A stretch of 9,156 nucleotides of DNA. It comes from Gammaproteobacteria bacterium. Lineage in GTDB: Bacteria > Pseudomonadota > Gammaproteobacteria > Magnimaribacterales > AG-339-G14. Made by a program: the position numbers and the translations under genes. Where the stretch lies: positions 1-9,156 of the forward strand of contig NZFZ01000002.1 of assembly GCA_002689405.1 (NCBI GenBank). Direction: 5' to 3'. The stretch's first letter is position 1. Every line of letters starts with the position of its first letter. Below are positions 1 through 7,012 of this stretch, one piece after another. Below the pieces are notes generated by a model. It was given only the letters and a program-made list of their open reading frames with translations. It was not told the DNA's origin and did no database searches.

Positions 1-364
<364 letters not shown>

Positions 365-373
365 AATTAAACG

Positions 374-396
374 ATTATTTTTTTTAAAAAAATAAT
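374..396 (-). repeat. AT-only inverted repeat next to the 16S 5' end
   Basis: The stretch reads ATTA, then eight T, seven A, then TAAT, an almost perfect 23-bp palindrome only about 10 nt upstream of the predicted mature 16S end. In RNA it could fold to a hairpin of roughly 9-10 A-U pairs with a tight loop. A second, smaller inverted repeat follows at 411-425. It may help 16S maturation or simply reflect AT-rich drift; the sequence alone cannot tell. Confidence 0.6.
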
Positions 397-410
397 AAAA
401 AATGGGTGAC

Positions 411-425
411 TATCAAATTTTGATA
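411..425. repeat. Small inverted repeat in the rrn leader
   Basis: TATCAAA and TTTGATA are separated by one base, forming a 15-bp palindrome. In the pre-rRNA it could give a short stem-loop of 5-6 pairs. No function can be assigned, and it sits between boxA and the AT palindrome. Confidence 0.5.
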
Positions 426-489
426 ATCTAAAAATTGACACTAACCTTTATTAAAATGGTAAGTGCCCGCACGAATTACTTGTTTATAA

Positions 490-501
490 TTTTAAAGAAC
501 A
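490..501 (-). promoter_or_regulatory. boxA antitermination element of the rrn leader
   Basis: The minus strand reads TGTTCTTTAAAA, matching the E. coli rrn boxA core TGCTCTTTAACA at 10 of 12 positions. In known rrn operons boxA RNA binds NusB-S10 (NusE) and helps assemble the antitermination complex that protects untranslated rRNA from Rho. Its place, just after a hairpin and well before 16S, matches the boxB-boxA order of E. coli rrn leaders. Confidence 0.8.
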
Positions 502-506
502 CCCGA

Positions 507-523
507 GCCTATTTTTGGTAGGC
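507..523 (-). promoter_or_regulatory. boxB-like hairpin in the rrn leader
   Basis: The minus strand has GCCTA, a 7-nt loop CCAAAAA, and TAGGC. After one T-T mismatch the stem can extend by further C-G pairs. It starts about 5 nt after the predicted transcription start and ends a few nt before boxA, the relative position of boxB in E. coli rrn leaders. It lacks a following U-run, so it is not an intrinsic terminator. Confidence 0.6.
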
Positions 524-534
524 ACGAGCGAGCG

Positions 535-563
535 ATTATACATGGCTTTGAATAATATGAAAG
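535..563 (-). promoter_or_regulatory. rrn promoter with GC-rich discriminator
   Basis: On the minus strand a perfect -10 hexamer TATAAT (540-535) is followed by CGCTCGCTCG, a GC-rich discriminator in otherwise AT-rich DNA. That arrangement is characteristic of ppGpp/DksA-sensitive rRNA promoters. The best -35 at 17-bp spacing is CTTTCA (563-558), which matches consensus at only 3 of 6 positions. The A-rich DNA upstream, where an UP element would lie, is the end of the tyrS coding region (its TAA occupies 573-571). Transcription would start near 528. Only one strong promoter is seen. Confidence 0.75.
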
Positions 564-570
564 CGAAGAT

Positions 571-1794
571 TTAGCCTTTTGTTAGCTTTATTTTTAAGTG
601 CTTCAGCTTACCTACTTGATAGGTATTTTCAGAGGGATTTTGAACCAAAATAGCATCATCGGAAATCTTATTTCCATCTATTTTTACTGCGCCTTGAGAA
701 ATCATTCTTCTGGCTTCTGATTTACTTTTACAAAGTTTATGAACTCCCAGTTCCTCTCTGGACAATAGATCTATAATAGATATTGAAGATGCTTTCATTG
801 ATAGCTTAATCAATTTAATTTCTGTCGGATCGTTTCCTTTAGAAAATCTATTTGTGAATTCTTTTTCAGCAAGAAGTGCTTTTTCTTTGCCATGGAATCT
901 TGTCACAATTTCATTTGAAAGCATTTTTTTAACCTTCATAAGATTTAAACCTTCTTTAGTTTTTTTCTTTATTTCATTGATCTCAACAGATGTCTTAAAA
1001 CTTAACAAATCAAAATATCGCCACATCAAGTCATCGGAAATTGACATGATTTTGCCAAACATATCATTTGGACTTTCTTGCAGGCCGATATAATTATTTA
1101 AGGATTTTGACATTTTCTTCACGCCATCCGTCCCTTCCAGAATTGGCAGAGTCATAATGATCTGCTCTTCCATACCAAATGATTTTTGAATATCTCTGCC
1201 AACTAACAGATTAAACTTTTGGTCAGTTCCTCCAAGCTCTACATCTGATTTAAGCTCAAAAGAATCATATCCTTGGACAAGAGGATATATAAATTCATGA
1301 ATTGAGATAGGTTTATTTCCTTTATATCTTTTACTGAAATCATCTCTTTCTAGCATTCGAGCAACCGTCATCTTCGAACTTAAATCAATGAGCTCTGCGC
1401 TAGTCATTTTTTTAAACCATGAAGAATTGAACTCAATTTTGGTTTTTTTCTTATCCAAAATTTTGAAAATTTGCTCTTGGTAAGTTTCAGAATTTTTCTT
1501 AAGTTGGTCTGCTGTTAATATTGGACGAGTTTCACTAACGCCTGAAGGATCGCCTATCATTCCAGTGAAATCTCCTATTAAAAAGACAATCTTATGTCCA
1601 AGATCTTGAAATTGTTTTAATTTATTAATCAAAACAGTATGGCCTAAGTGTAAGTCAGGAGCAGTTGGATCAAATCCAGCTTTGATGATAAGAGGTTTAT
1701 TTTTATTTAATTTTTTTTCTAAACCTTTTTCAGGGATAATTTCTTCTACCCCGCGTTTTAATATTTCTAATTTTTCTGAAGTTGATAAACTCAT
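571..1794 (-). CDS. tyrS: Tyrosyl-tRNA synthetase, KMSKS (TyrZ) subclass
   Basis: Class I aminoacyl-tRNA synthetase that activates tyrosine with ATP and charges tRNA-Tyr in the cytoplasm. The 407-residue protein shows the nucleotide-binding HIGH motif as HLGH (49-52), the tyrosine-pocket block YPLVQGYDS (170-178), GGTDQ (188-192), and the mobile loop KKMSKS ending at residue 231. An S4-type RNA-binding domain fills about residues 335-400. The KMSKS form, rather than the KFGKT of E. coli TyrS, places it with the TyrZ-like branch, such as the enzyme Pseudomonas carries next to an rRNA operon. It reads toward 16S, and its stop codon lies 8 nt from the rrn -35 element, with no terminator visible between them. 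The 65-bp gap to the divergent peptidase gene must hold both promoters, but I see no convincing hexamer pair. No Shine-Dalgarno sequence precedes the ATG. Confidence 0.96.
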   Translation of the reverse strand: MSLSTSEKLEILKRGVEEIIPEKGLEKKLNKNKPLIIKAGFDPTAPDLHLGHTVLINKLKQFQDLGHKIVFLIGDFTGMIGDPSGVSETRPILTADQLKKNSETYQEQIFKILDKKKTKIEFNSSWFKKMTSAELIDLSSKMTVARMLERDDFSKRYKGNKPISIHEFIYPLVQGYDSFELKSDVELGGTDQKFNLLVGRDIQKSFGMEEQIIMTLPILEGTDGVKKMSKSLNNYIGLQESPNDMFGKIMSISDDLMWRYFDLLSFKTSVEINEIKKKTKEGLNLMKVKKMLSNEIVTRFHGKEKALLAEKEFTNRFSKGNDPTEIKLIKLSMKASSISIIDLLSREELGVHKLCKSKSEARRMISQGAVKIDGNKISDDAILVQNPSENTYQVGKLKHLKIKLTKG

Positions 1795-1859
1795 GAATGT
1801 AATTATTTCTTTCTCAAAAAATTTATATATTTCTCTGAAATGATACTCTAAAAATGTAA

Positions 1860-3146
1860 ATGAAAAATTTAATTCTTGATATTAAGTATTATTTGCTCTT
1901 TCTATTAGTTGTTTTAGCTGCATTCTATTTTTATTTAAATTTTGGCATAAATTTCAATCAGAATTACTCTCCAGAAATAATTGCAGATGACTCCTATAGA
2001 GACCAAATAATTCTAAACAAGAATCAAAATGAGCAAACCTTCAAAGGAGCCTTATCAAAAAAAATTAAAGTAGATAAAAATGATACTTTAATAAATATAC
2101 TAAGCTCTAATGAAGTAGAAAGTAATTACATTAAAGCTCTAATTAAAACCAAAGGTTCTGAGAAGCTAGCCAATTTAAAAACGGGTGATTTTGTAGAAAT
2201 TTCATTCACTAAAAACAAAATACCTAAAGAAATATTTGTGACCAGAAATGGTTTGAAGGGAGTTTTGGCAGAATTCAAAGACAAAACTTACTCCATCAAA
2301 AATCATGAAAGAATTCCAGAGGTTATTGAAAGATTTGCTTCTGTGACTATTGATGAATCTTTATATCAATCTGCTCTGAAGGAAGGAATATCAGATAGTG
2401 TAATTATGGATTTAGTATTTATATTCGGCTGGGACATAGATTTTATTTTTGATATTAGATCAGGAGATAGTTTTGAAATCCTTTATGAAGAATATTTTTA
2501 CAAAGGAGAAAAAATAAAAAATGGAGACATTAAAGCTGCAAGGTTTAAAAGAGGAACAAAAGTTTTTACAGCGATAAGATTCTTTTCTAAAGTTTCAGGA
2601 ACAAAAGAGTTTTTTTCGACTAGAGGAGAAAATGTTAAGAAGGCTTTTTTAAAAACACCTGTCGAGTTTTCTTACATAAGTTCTCGTTATAATCTGAAAA
2701 GAAAACATCCTGTACTCAATAAAATAAGGGCTCATACAGGCGTAGACTATGCGGCGCCTACTGGAACTCCGGTAAGATCAACAAGTTCAGGAACAGTATC
2801 TTTCATAGGAAACAAAGGTGGTTATGGGAAGCTCATCGAAATAAAGCATTCTGAAGACTACTCAACTCGCTATGCTCACTTATCAAAATTCAATCCAAGA
2901 TTGAGTAATGGTTCAAAGGTTGAACAAGGTGAAACTATTGGATATGTTGGTCAAACAGGATTAGCAACTGGGCCACATTTACACTACGAATTTAGAGTTG
3001 GAGGTAATCATACCAATCCTTTGACCGTGAAGTTACCGGATGCAAAACCAATATCGGAAGTTGAAAAAAAAGAATTTTTTGATCATGCCATAAAAATGAT
3101 TAATCGACTTGATGAGCTATTCCTAAAATTTTATGCCAAAATCTGA
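1860..3146 (+). CDS. Membrane-anchored M23 peptidoglycan DD-endopeptidase (MepM-like)
   Basis: Zinc endopeptidase of the M23/LytM family, expected to cut peptide cross-links in periplasmic peptidoglycan so new wall can be inserted. A short basic start is followed by one hydrophobic segment (about residues 10-28), which fits a signal anchor in the inner membrane. Next come a LysM/OapA-like region (about 66-118) and a second domain resembling the regulatory N-terminal domain of Csd3/MepM proteins (about 160-240). The C-terminal LytM domain has the metal motif HTGVD (H292, D296), RYAHLS (H340) and HLHYEF (H373, H375), so all catalytic ligands are present. Its 428 residues are close to the usual MepM length. 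It overlaps anmK by 14 nt, implying co-translation of wall cleavage and recycling. No Shine-Dalgarno sequence is seen. Assignment to M23 is firm; the exact bond cut is inferred. Confidence 0.93.
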   Translation: MKNLILDIKYYLLFLLVVLAAFYFYLNFGINFNQNYSPEIIADDSYRDQIILNKNQNEQTFKGALSKKIKVDKNDTLINILSSNEVESNYIKALIKTKGSEKLANLKTGDFVEISFTKNKIPKEIFVTRNGLKGVLAEFKDKTYSIKNHERIPEVIERFASVTIDESLYQSALKEGISDSVIMDLVFIFGWDIDFIFDIRSGDSFEILYEEYFYKGEKIKNGDIKAARFKRGTKVFTAIRFFSKVSGTKEFFSTRGENVKKAFLKTPVEFSYISSRYNLKRKHPVLNKIRAHTGVDYAAPTGTPVRSTSSGTVSFIGNKGGYGKLIEIKHSEDYSTRYAHLSKFNPRLSNGSKVEQGETIGYVGQTGLATGPHLHYEFRVGGNHTNPLTVKLPDAKPISEVEKKEFFDHAIKMINRLDELFLKFYAKI

Positions 3147-4254
3147 TTTATATATTGGAGTTCTCTCAGGAACTTCAGCAGATTCTATTGATGCTTTATT
3201 AGTAGACTTTTCAAACTCGATTAAAGTTATTGATCGTTTTTCAAAAAAAATACCTAAAAAAGTTAAAGATAAAATATTTGAACTTGTCCTAAATAAAAAA
3301 ATTTCCAACTACGCTACCAAACAAAAGGAATTAGACTTCATTCTGGGTGAGCTTATAGGTAAATGCGTTAACCAATTAATAAAAAAAACCAAGATAGATA
3401 AGCAAATGGTTAAAGCCATTGGAAGTCATGGACAGACCATAAAACACAGCTCTTCAAAAAAAAATCCTTTCAGTTTACAAATTGGAAATCCAGAATTAGT
3501 GAGAAAGATTACAGACATCAAAGTAGTTTATGGGTTCCGTCAAAGCGATATAGCAAACGGTGGAATAGGTGCTCCCCTAACGCCAGCTTTTCATAATGAG
3601 TATATGTCTCAAACAAAAGTTAATCGTGCAATTGTTAATATTGGCGGAATAACAAATGTAACTTTACTGCCTGCAAAAGGAAAGATTCTCGGATGGGATA
3701 TTGGACCTGGGAATTGCTTCATAGATCAAGCCATGAAAAATCTTACCAATGGAAAAAAGCAATTTGATAACAAGGGATTCCTAGCAAAGAAAGGAAATCC
3801 TCAAGTATTGGAAAATACCATCAAGAAATTTCTTAATACGAGTTACTTTAAAAAACCAATTCCTAAAAGTCAGACAGTTGAAAATTATGATTTAAGAAAA
3901 TTTAGATTTGATCCATCAGAAATAAAGAAGCTTAAAGACGAAGATTTAATTTCAGGCTTAACCGAGATTACATTTCAATCAATTTTAAGAGATTTACAGA
4001 AATACTGTAATAAAAAATATGAAATTTACTTTTGTGGAGGTGGAACAAAAAATAATTATTTAATGGATAGATTTAAAGAACTGAATATAGAAAATCTTAA
4101 ATTCTTTAAAACTTCATATTTAGGAATTGATCCTCTTGATGTAGAGGCTATGACTTTTGCCTGGTTGGCAAAAAAAAGACTAGAAAAACAAAAAATCGAG
4201 CTGACAAGCGTTACCGGATCTAAACCTTGCTTGATGGGTGAAATAATAAACTAA
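3133..4254 (+). CDS. anmK: Anhydro-N-acetylmuramic acid kinase
   Basis: Cytoplasmic cell-wall recycling enzyme that hydrolyses the 1,6-anhydro ring of anhydro-MurNAc and phosphorylates it with ATP to MurNAc-6-phosphate. The 373-residue protein (E. coli about 369) has the ASKHA-fold signatures: GTSAD (13-17) after the first strand, GSHGQT (97-102), NIGGITN (169-175), the catalytic-base motif DIGPGN (D189 to N194), CGGGT (301-305) in the nucleotide site, and a typical SVTGSK-like C-terminus. Its ATG lies inside the end of the M23 gene, and no Shine-Dalgarno sequence precedes it, so terminating ribosomes probably reinitiate here. Its stop overlaps the stop of convergent erpA by 4 nt. The next recycling enzyme, MurQ, is not in the window. 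Confidence 0.96.
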   Translation: MPKSDLYIGVLSGTSADSIDALLVDFSNSIKVIDRFSKKIPKKVKDKIFELVLNKKISNYATKQKELDFILGELIGKCVNQLIKKTKIDKQMVKAIGSHGQTIKHSSSKKNPFSLQIGNPELVRKITDIKVVYGFRQSDIANGGIGAPLTPAFHNEYMSQTKVNRAIVNIGGITNVTLLPAKGKILGWDIGPGNCFIDQAMKNLTNGKKQFDNKGFLAKKGNPQVLENTIKKFLNTSYFKKPIPKSQTVENYDLRKFRFDPSEIKKLKDEDLISGLTEITFQSILRDLQKYCNKKYEIYFCGGGTKNNYLMDRFKELNIENLKFFKTSYLGIDPLDVEAMTFAWLAKKRLEKQKIELTSVTGSKPCLMGEIIN

Positions 4255-4598
4255 ATTGAAAAAGAAGCTCCGCAACCACAGGTTGTAGTTGCATTTGGAT
4301 TTTCAATGATGAATTTAGATCCTTCTAAATTTTCTACATAATCCAAGGTTGATCCAAAAAGGTATTGGATACTTAGGGAATCAATCAATACCGATACTTC
4401 ATCTTCTTTCAAGACCGTATCATCATCTTCAGCATTGTCATCTAACTTAAAACCATATTGAAAACCTGAACAACCTCCTCCGGTTACAAAAACTCTAAGA
4501 TGAAGATTTTTTTTGTTTTCTTCAGCAATTAGGTTTTTAACCTTCAAAACAGCATTTTCAGTAATGTTAAGTTCTTTTGGAATAAATTTTTCAACCAT
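4251..4598 (-). CDS. erpA: A-type iron-sulfur carrier ErpA
   Basis: Small carrier that receives Fe-S clusters from the assembly scaffold and passes them to target enzymes, including the isoprenoid enzymes IspG/IspH in E. coli. At 115 residues it matches E. coli ErpA nearly end to end. The three cluster-binding cysteines are C43 in [11 protein letters not shown], and C107 and C109 in TTCGCGASF, with the family's 64-residue spacing and the C-terminal FSI. The closeness of the sequence separates it from IscA and SufA. It is the second gene of a pair with argC: the argC TGA and erpA ATG are one base apart. Only a GAG about 10 nt upstream resembles a ribosome site, so translational coupling is likely. 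Its 3' end overlaps convergent anmK by 4 nt. Confidence 0.96.
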   Translation of the reverse strand: MVEKFIPKELNITENAVLKVKNLIAEENKKNLHLRVFVTGGGCSGFQYGFKLDDNAEDDDTVLKEDEVSVLIDSLSIQYLFGSTLDYVENLEGSKFIIENPNATTTCGCGASFSI

Positions 4599-4599
4599 A

Positions 4600-5580
4600 T
4601 CAATTACTCATTATATCCAAACATTGTATAGCTTGGCTTGCGGCACCCTTTAAAAGGTTATCAATTGTTGAATTAACGACAATTGTATTACTTTGAAAAG
4701 CATATGAAATGGATATATCGCAATAGAATGTATTAATTACATCTTTGATTTCAGCAGTTTCTCCCTTTTCTTTGATCCTAACTAATTTATGCTTCTCATA
4801 GTAACTTTCATACAATTCATATAGATTTAAATCACTTTGGATCACTTCACAATAAAGTGTTACGTATTCTCCTCTAAAAAGCGGCAAAAGGTGTGGGATG
4901 AAAATGATCTCATGATCAAGATTAAATTCCATTTTTAAGAAATCTTTTATTTCCGGTTGGTGTCTATGAAAACCAACATTATAAGATTTAAAATTTTCTT
5001 TGATATCCTCTTCAAGGCCATTTTCTACGGAAGATTTACCAGCCCCGCTTATTCCAGATTTAGCATCCAAAATAATTTTTGAATTTTTTTGTAAGTATGG
5101 AATGACTGGAAGCAAGCCAAGTATGGAAGCAGTAGGATAACACCCAGGTACTGCGACTAAATTTGCCGCTTTAATTTTTTTAGCAGAATGTTCAGGTAAG
5201 CCATAAATAGCTTGAGGCAAAAGATCATCTGCCCTATGTTTGCTGTCATAAGTTTCTTGCCAAAGTTTTTCATTAGATAGTCTAAAATCTGCTGATAGAT
5301 CAATAACTTTTATCCCTTTTTTTAAAATCTCTGGAACATAGTCCATTGAGTAGTCATGTTTGGTAGCAAAAAAAACATAATCAAGATTGTCAGGCATTTT
5401 ATCTATAGGTTGTAAAACTAATTTACTATTCGTTTTAGAATAAACCTCTTTATATTCCTTTCCTTCATGCGAAAAAGAAGAGACAAAGGCAAGACTCAAA
5501 TCTTCCCTAGATTCGATTATTGAAGCAAGCTCCTCTCCCACATAGCCTGTAGCTCCCACTATTCCAATATTTAAAGACAT
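4600..5580 (-). CDS. argC: N-acetyl-gamma-glutamyl-phosphate reductase
   Basis: Third enzyme of arginine synthesis. It reduces N-acetylglutamyl 5-phosphate to the semialdehyde with NADPH. The 326-residue protein opens with the Rossmann loop [12 protein letters not shown]. It carries the active-site cysteine in [10 protein letters not shown] (C147), the SGISGAGKS loop, the GFHRHQPEI block with the catalytic histidine, and [10 protein letters not shown]. It belongs to the longer, type 1 ArgC form. It is first in a two-gene unit with erpA and divergent from thiD across 41 bp. A perfect -10 hexamer (TATAAT, 5612-5607) would start transcription about 20 nt before the ATG. No Shine-Dalgarno sequence and no recognisable ArgR operator are seen in that gap. 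No other arg gene is in the window. Confidence 0.96.
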   Translation of the reverse strand: MSLNIGIVGATGYVGEELASIIESREDLSLAFVSSFSHEGKEYKEVYSKTNSKLVLQPIDKMPDNLDYVFFATKHDYSMDYVPEILKKGIKVIDLSADFRLSNEKLWQETYDSKHRADDLLPQAIYGLPEHSAKKIKAANLVAVPGCYPTASILGLLPVIPYLQKNSKIILDAKSGISGAGKSSVENGLEEDIKENFKSYNVGFHRHQPEIKDFLKMEFNLDHEIIFIPHLLPLFRGEYVTLYCEVIQSDLNLYELYESYYEKHKLVRIKEKGETAEIKDVINTFYCDISISYAFQSNTIVVNSTIDNLLKGAASQAIQCLDIMSN

Positions 5581-5606
5581 TTATTCATTTTTAATTTTGC
5601 AAAAAC

Positions 5607-5612
5607 ATTATA
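5607..5612 (-). promoter_or_regulatory. -10 element of the argC-erpA promoter
   Basis: The minus strand reads AAGTATAATG, a perfect -10 hexamer, 26 nt before the argC ATG. No good -35 is found at 16-18 bp spacing; the candidates fall inside the thiD coding start. It overlaps a plus-strand -10 by four bases, so both directions share one melting region. Confidence 0.55.
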
Positions 5613-5614
5613 CT
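5609..5614 (+). promoter_or_regulatory. -10 element of the thiD operon promoter
   Basis: TATACT matches the -10 consensus at 5 of 6 positions and ends only 7 nt before the thiD ATG. Transcription would therefore begin at or within a base or two of the start codon, giving a leaderless mRNA. No -35 match stands out 17 bp upstream. There is no room for a TPP riboswitch. Confidence 0.5.
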
Positions 5615-5621
5615 TTATTGC

Positions 5622-6383
5622 ATGATCAAGGATGATAACCTAATTCTATCTATCGCCGGACATGACCCCACGGGCGGGGCCGGAATTCAAGTTGACGCGC
5701 AAATTGCAAATCATCACGGCAAGCATTGTCTCTCAATTCTCACTTGTGAGACTATTCAAAATTTAAAAAGTTTTAAAAAAATCATTCCTCAAGAAGAAAA
5801 ATATATTCAAGAATCTTTTAATAATCTTTTAAAAAGCTTTTCACTGAAGTATTTCAAGATTGGCTTGGTCCCAAACATCAAAATAGCTCAAAAATTGGGT
5901 AACTTAATTGCTTCAAACAAGCCTGAATTAGTAGTCATTGATCCCATCTTGAAATCAGGAACTGGAAAAAAGCTTTTTTTAAAAAAAGATCTGAATCTGC
6001 TCATGCAAAAGCTCTATAGGAAAGCAACTCTATTGACACCAAACATTTACGAATTAAAAACACTAACAAACAAACAAAATATTTTTGATGGCGTTTTATT
6101 TTTACATGATCAAGGCATTGAAAATGTTTATGTAACTGGAGAATCAAAAAAAGGAAAAATTAGAAATCATCTCTACTCAAAAGGCGAGTTAGTAAATATT
6201 GATGAAGTTCCTAAGATGAAAACTATTATTCACGGAACCGGGTGTGCATTATCAACATCCATCTTATGCTTTTTGGTAAATAAAAAAAGTTTGAAGGATG
6301 CTTGTTCGAAATCACAAAACCTCATGAAAGTTTTAGCAAAAAACTCAAGAACTCATATTCATCAGAATATTCTTAAAATCTAA
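5622..6383 (+). CDS. thiD: Hydroxymethylpyrimidine (phosphate) kinase
   Basis: Ribokinase-fold enzyme that phosphorylates HMP and then HMP-phosphate to HMP-pyrophosphate for thiamine synthesis. The 253-residue protein has the substrate loop AGHDPTGGAGIQVDAQ (12-27), DPILKSGTGKKL, the nucleotide-site block LLTPNIYELKTLT, and the anion-hole motif HGTGC (204-208) with the conserved C208. It is slightly shorter than the usual 260-270 residues, mainly after the TPN block, where the VKGGH-type strand is replaced by YVTGES. The ATG was chosen because the conserved first strand begins 7 residues later and no upstream in-frame start fits the 41-bp gap. No Shine-Dalgarno sequence is present and the mRNA may be leaderless. 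Codons 11-21 are unusually GC-rich and can form a hairpin. It leads the thiD-thiE-PfkB unit. Confidence 0.94.
   Translation: MIKDDNLILSIAGHDPTGGAGIQVDAQIANHHGKHCLSILTCETIQNLKSFKKIIPQEEKYIQESFNNLLKSFSLKYFKIGLVPNIKIAQKLGNLIASNKPELVVIDPILKSGTGKKLFLKKDLNLLMQKLYRKATLLTPNIYELKTLTNKQNIFDGVLFLHDQGIENVYVTGESKKGKIRNHLYSKGELVNIDEVPKMKTIIHGTGCALSTSILCFLVNKKSLKDACSKSQNLMKVLAKNSRTHIHQNILKI
5656..5683 (+). repeat. GC-rich hairpin inside the start of thiD
   Basis: CCGG (5656-5659) can pair with CCGG (5680-5683), and CCCC (5666-5669) with GGGG (5676-5679) around a 6-nt loop, leaving a 6-nt bulge on the 5' side. That gives eight G-C pairs in a region that is otherwise about two-thirds A/T. It covers the codons of the conserved glycine loop (residues 12-21), so protein constraint explains part of it. 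The third codon positions are also mostly G or C (8 of 11 over 5652-5684). Confidence 0.6.
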
Positions 6384-6385
6384 AA

Positions 6386-7012
6386 ATGATTCAAGGACTT
6401 TATGCAATTACGCCTTCTGGCTTGGAAGAAAACGATTTGCTTTCTAATACCGAAGTCTTGCTCAAAGAAGGGATTAAACTCATTCAGTACAGAGACAAAA
6501 TTCTTGATAAAAATACTTTTCAGGAAAAAGCCCATGCGCTTTTGAAATTAACTAAAAAATATGGAGCCAAGTTACTTATCAATGATCACGTCGAAATTTG
6601 CTTGGAAATAAGTGCCGATGGCTTTCATCTAGGTTTAGAAGATTACTCTTCTGAGGGAAACGCAGAGCTCTTAAGAAAGAATAAAGAATTTATTTCAAAA
6701 AATTTGATATGCGGCTTATCTTGTAAATGGGATAAAGAGCTGGTGATCAATCCTCCTGAAAATAAAATCAAATGGACTTATTTAGCAGTTGGGTCTTTTT
6801 ATCCATCTAATACTAAGTCAACTATTCCGGAGACAAATGAGAACATAAAAAGAGAGTTCCTAAGCTATACTGATAAACCTCTTGTAGCTATTGGAGGTAT
6901 TAATAAAAAAAACATCAAGGAAGTTAGAGGTTTGGGCTATTCTTGTTTTGCTCTAAGTGAAGCCCTCTTTAAAAATCCTAAACATTTTTTAAATGAGTAT
7001 AAAAAGTTATGA
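6386..7012 (+). CDS. thiE: Thiamine-phosphate synthase
   Basis: TIM-barrel enzyme that joins HMP-pyrophosphate to thiazole phosphate, releasing pyrophosphate and giving thiamine phosphate. The 208-residue protein is full length for the family. It shows QYRDK (34-38) for pyrophosphate binding, LLINDH (metal-binding D67), ADGFHLGLEDYS, CGLSCK, the AVGSFYPSNTKS block near the active site, and PLVAIGGINKKNI. It follows thiD by 2 nt and overlaps the next gene by 4 nt (ATGA), so it is certainly co-transcribed and probably translationally coupled at both ends. It uses the product of its upstream neighbour. No thiazole-forming gene (thiG, thiM) or thiC is in the window, so the source of thiazole phosphate and HMP cannot be judged here. 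Confidence 0.95.
   Translation: MIQGLYAITPSGLEENDLLSNTEVLLKEGIKLIQYRDKILDKNTFQEKAHALLKLTKKYGAKLLINDHVEICLEISADGFHLGLEDYSSEGNAELLRKNKEFISKNLICGLSCKWDKELVINPPENKIKWTYLAVGSFYPSNTKSTIPETNENIKREFLSYTDKPLVAIGGINKKNIKEVRGLGYSCFALSEALFKNPKHFLNEYKKL

Larger units (their letters stand above)
365..528 (-). other. Pre-16S rRNA leader (5' external spacer)
   Basis: About 164 nt separate the predicted transcription start (near 528) from the mature 16S end (near 364), a normal length for a gammaproteobacterial rrn leader. In transcript order it holds a boxB-like hairpin, a boxA match, a GC-rich segment around 462-478 with a small GTGC/GCAC inverted repeat, and two AT-rich inverted repeats next to the 16S end. 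Half of the RNase III processing stem is expected here, but its partner lies 3' of 16S, outside the window, so it cannot be assigned. No open frame in this stretch looks like a gene. Confidence 0.75.

Noticed and set aside
435..490. TTGACA (435-440) and TATAAT (485-490) on the + strand as antisense promoters in the rrn leader
   Set aside because: They are about 44 bp apart and neither has a partner hexamer at 16-18 bp; expected by chance in AT-rich DNA.
507..523. The 507-523 hairpin as the tyrS terminator
   Set aside because: No U-run follows the stem, it lies downstream of the rrn promoter, and it sits next to boxA, so boxB is the better reading.
854..1093. A 79-codon + strand open frame
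   Set aside because: Fully antisense to tyrS, whose conserved KMSKS and S4 domains fix the real strand; no family resemblance.
3123..3308. A 61-codon minus-strand open frame across the M23/anmK junction
   Set aside because: Shadow of anmK, which has clear family motifs in the other strand.
5581..5621. TPP riboswitch upstream of thiD, or an ArgR box upstream of argC
   Set aside because: The gap is only 41 bp, far too short for a TPP aptamer of about 100 nt, and shows no THI-box-like segment or ArgR-type palindrome.
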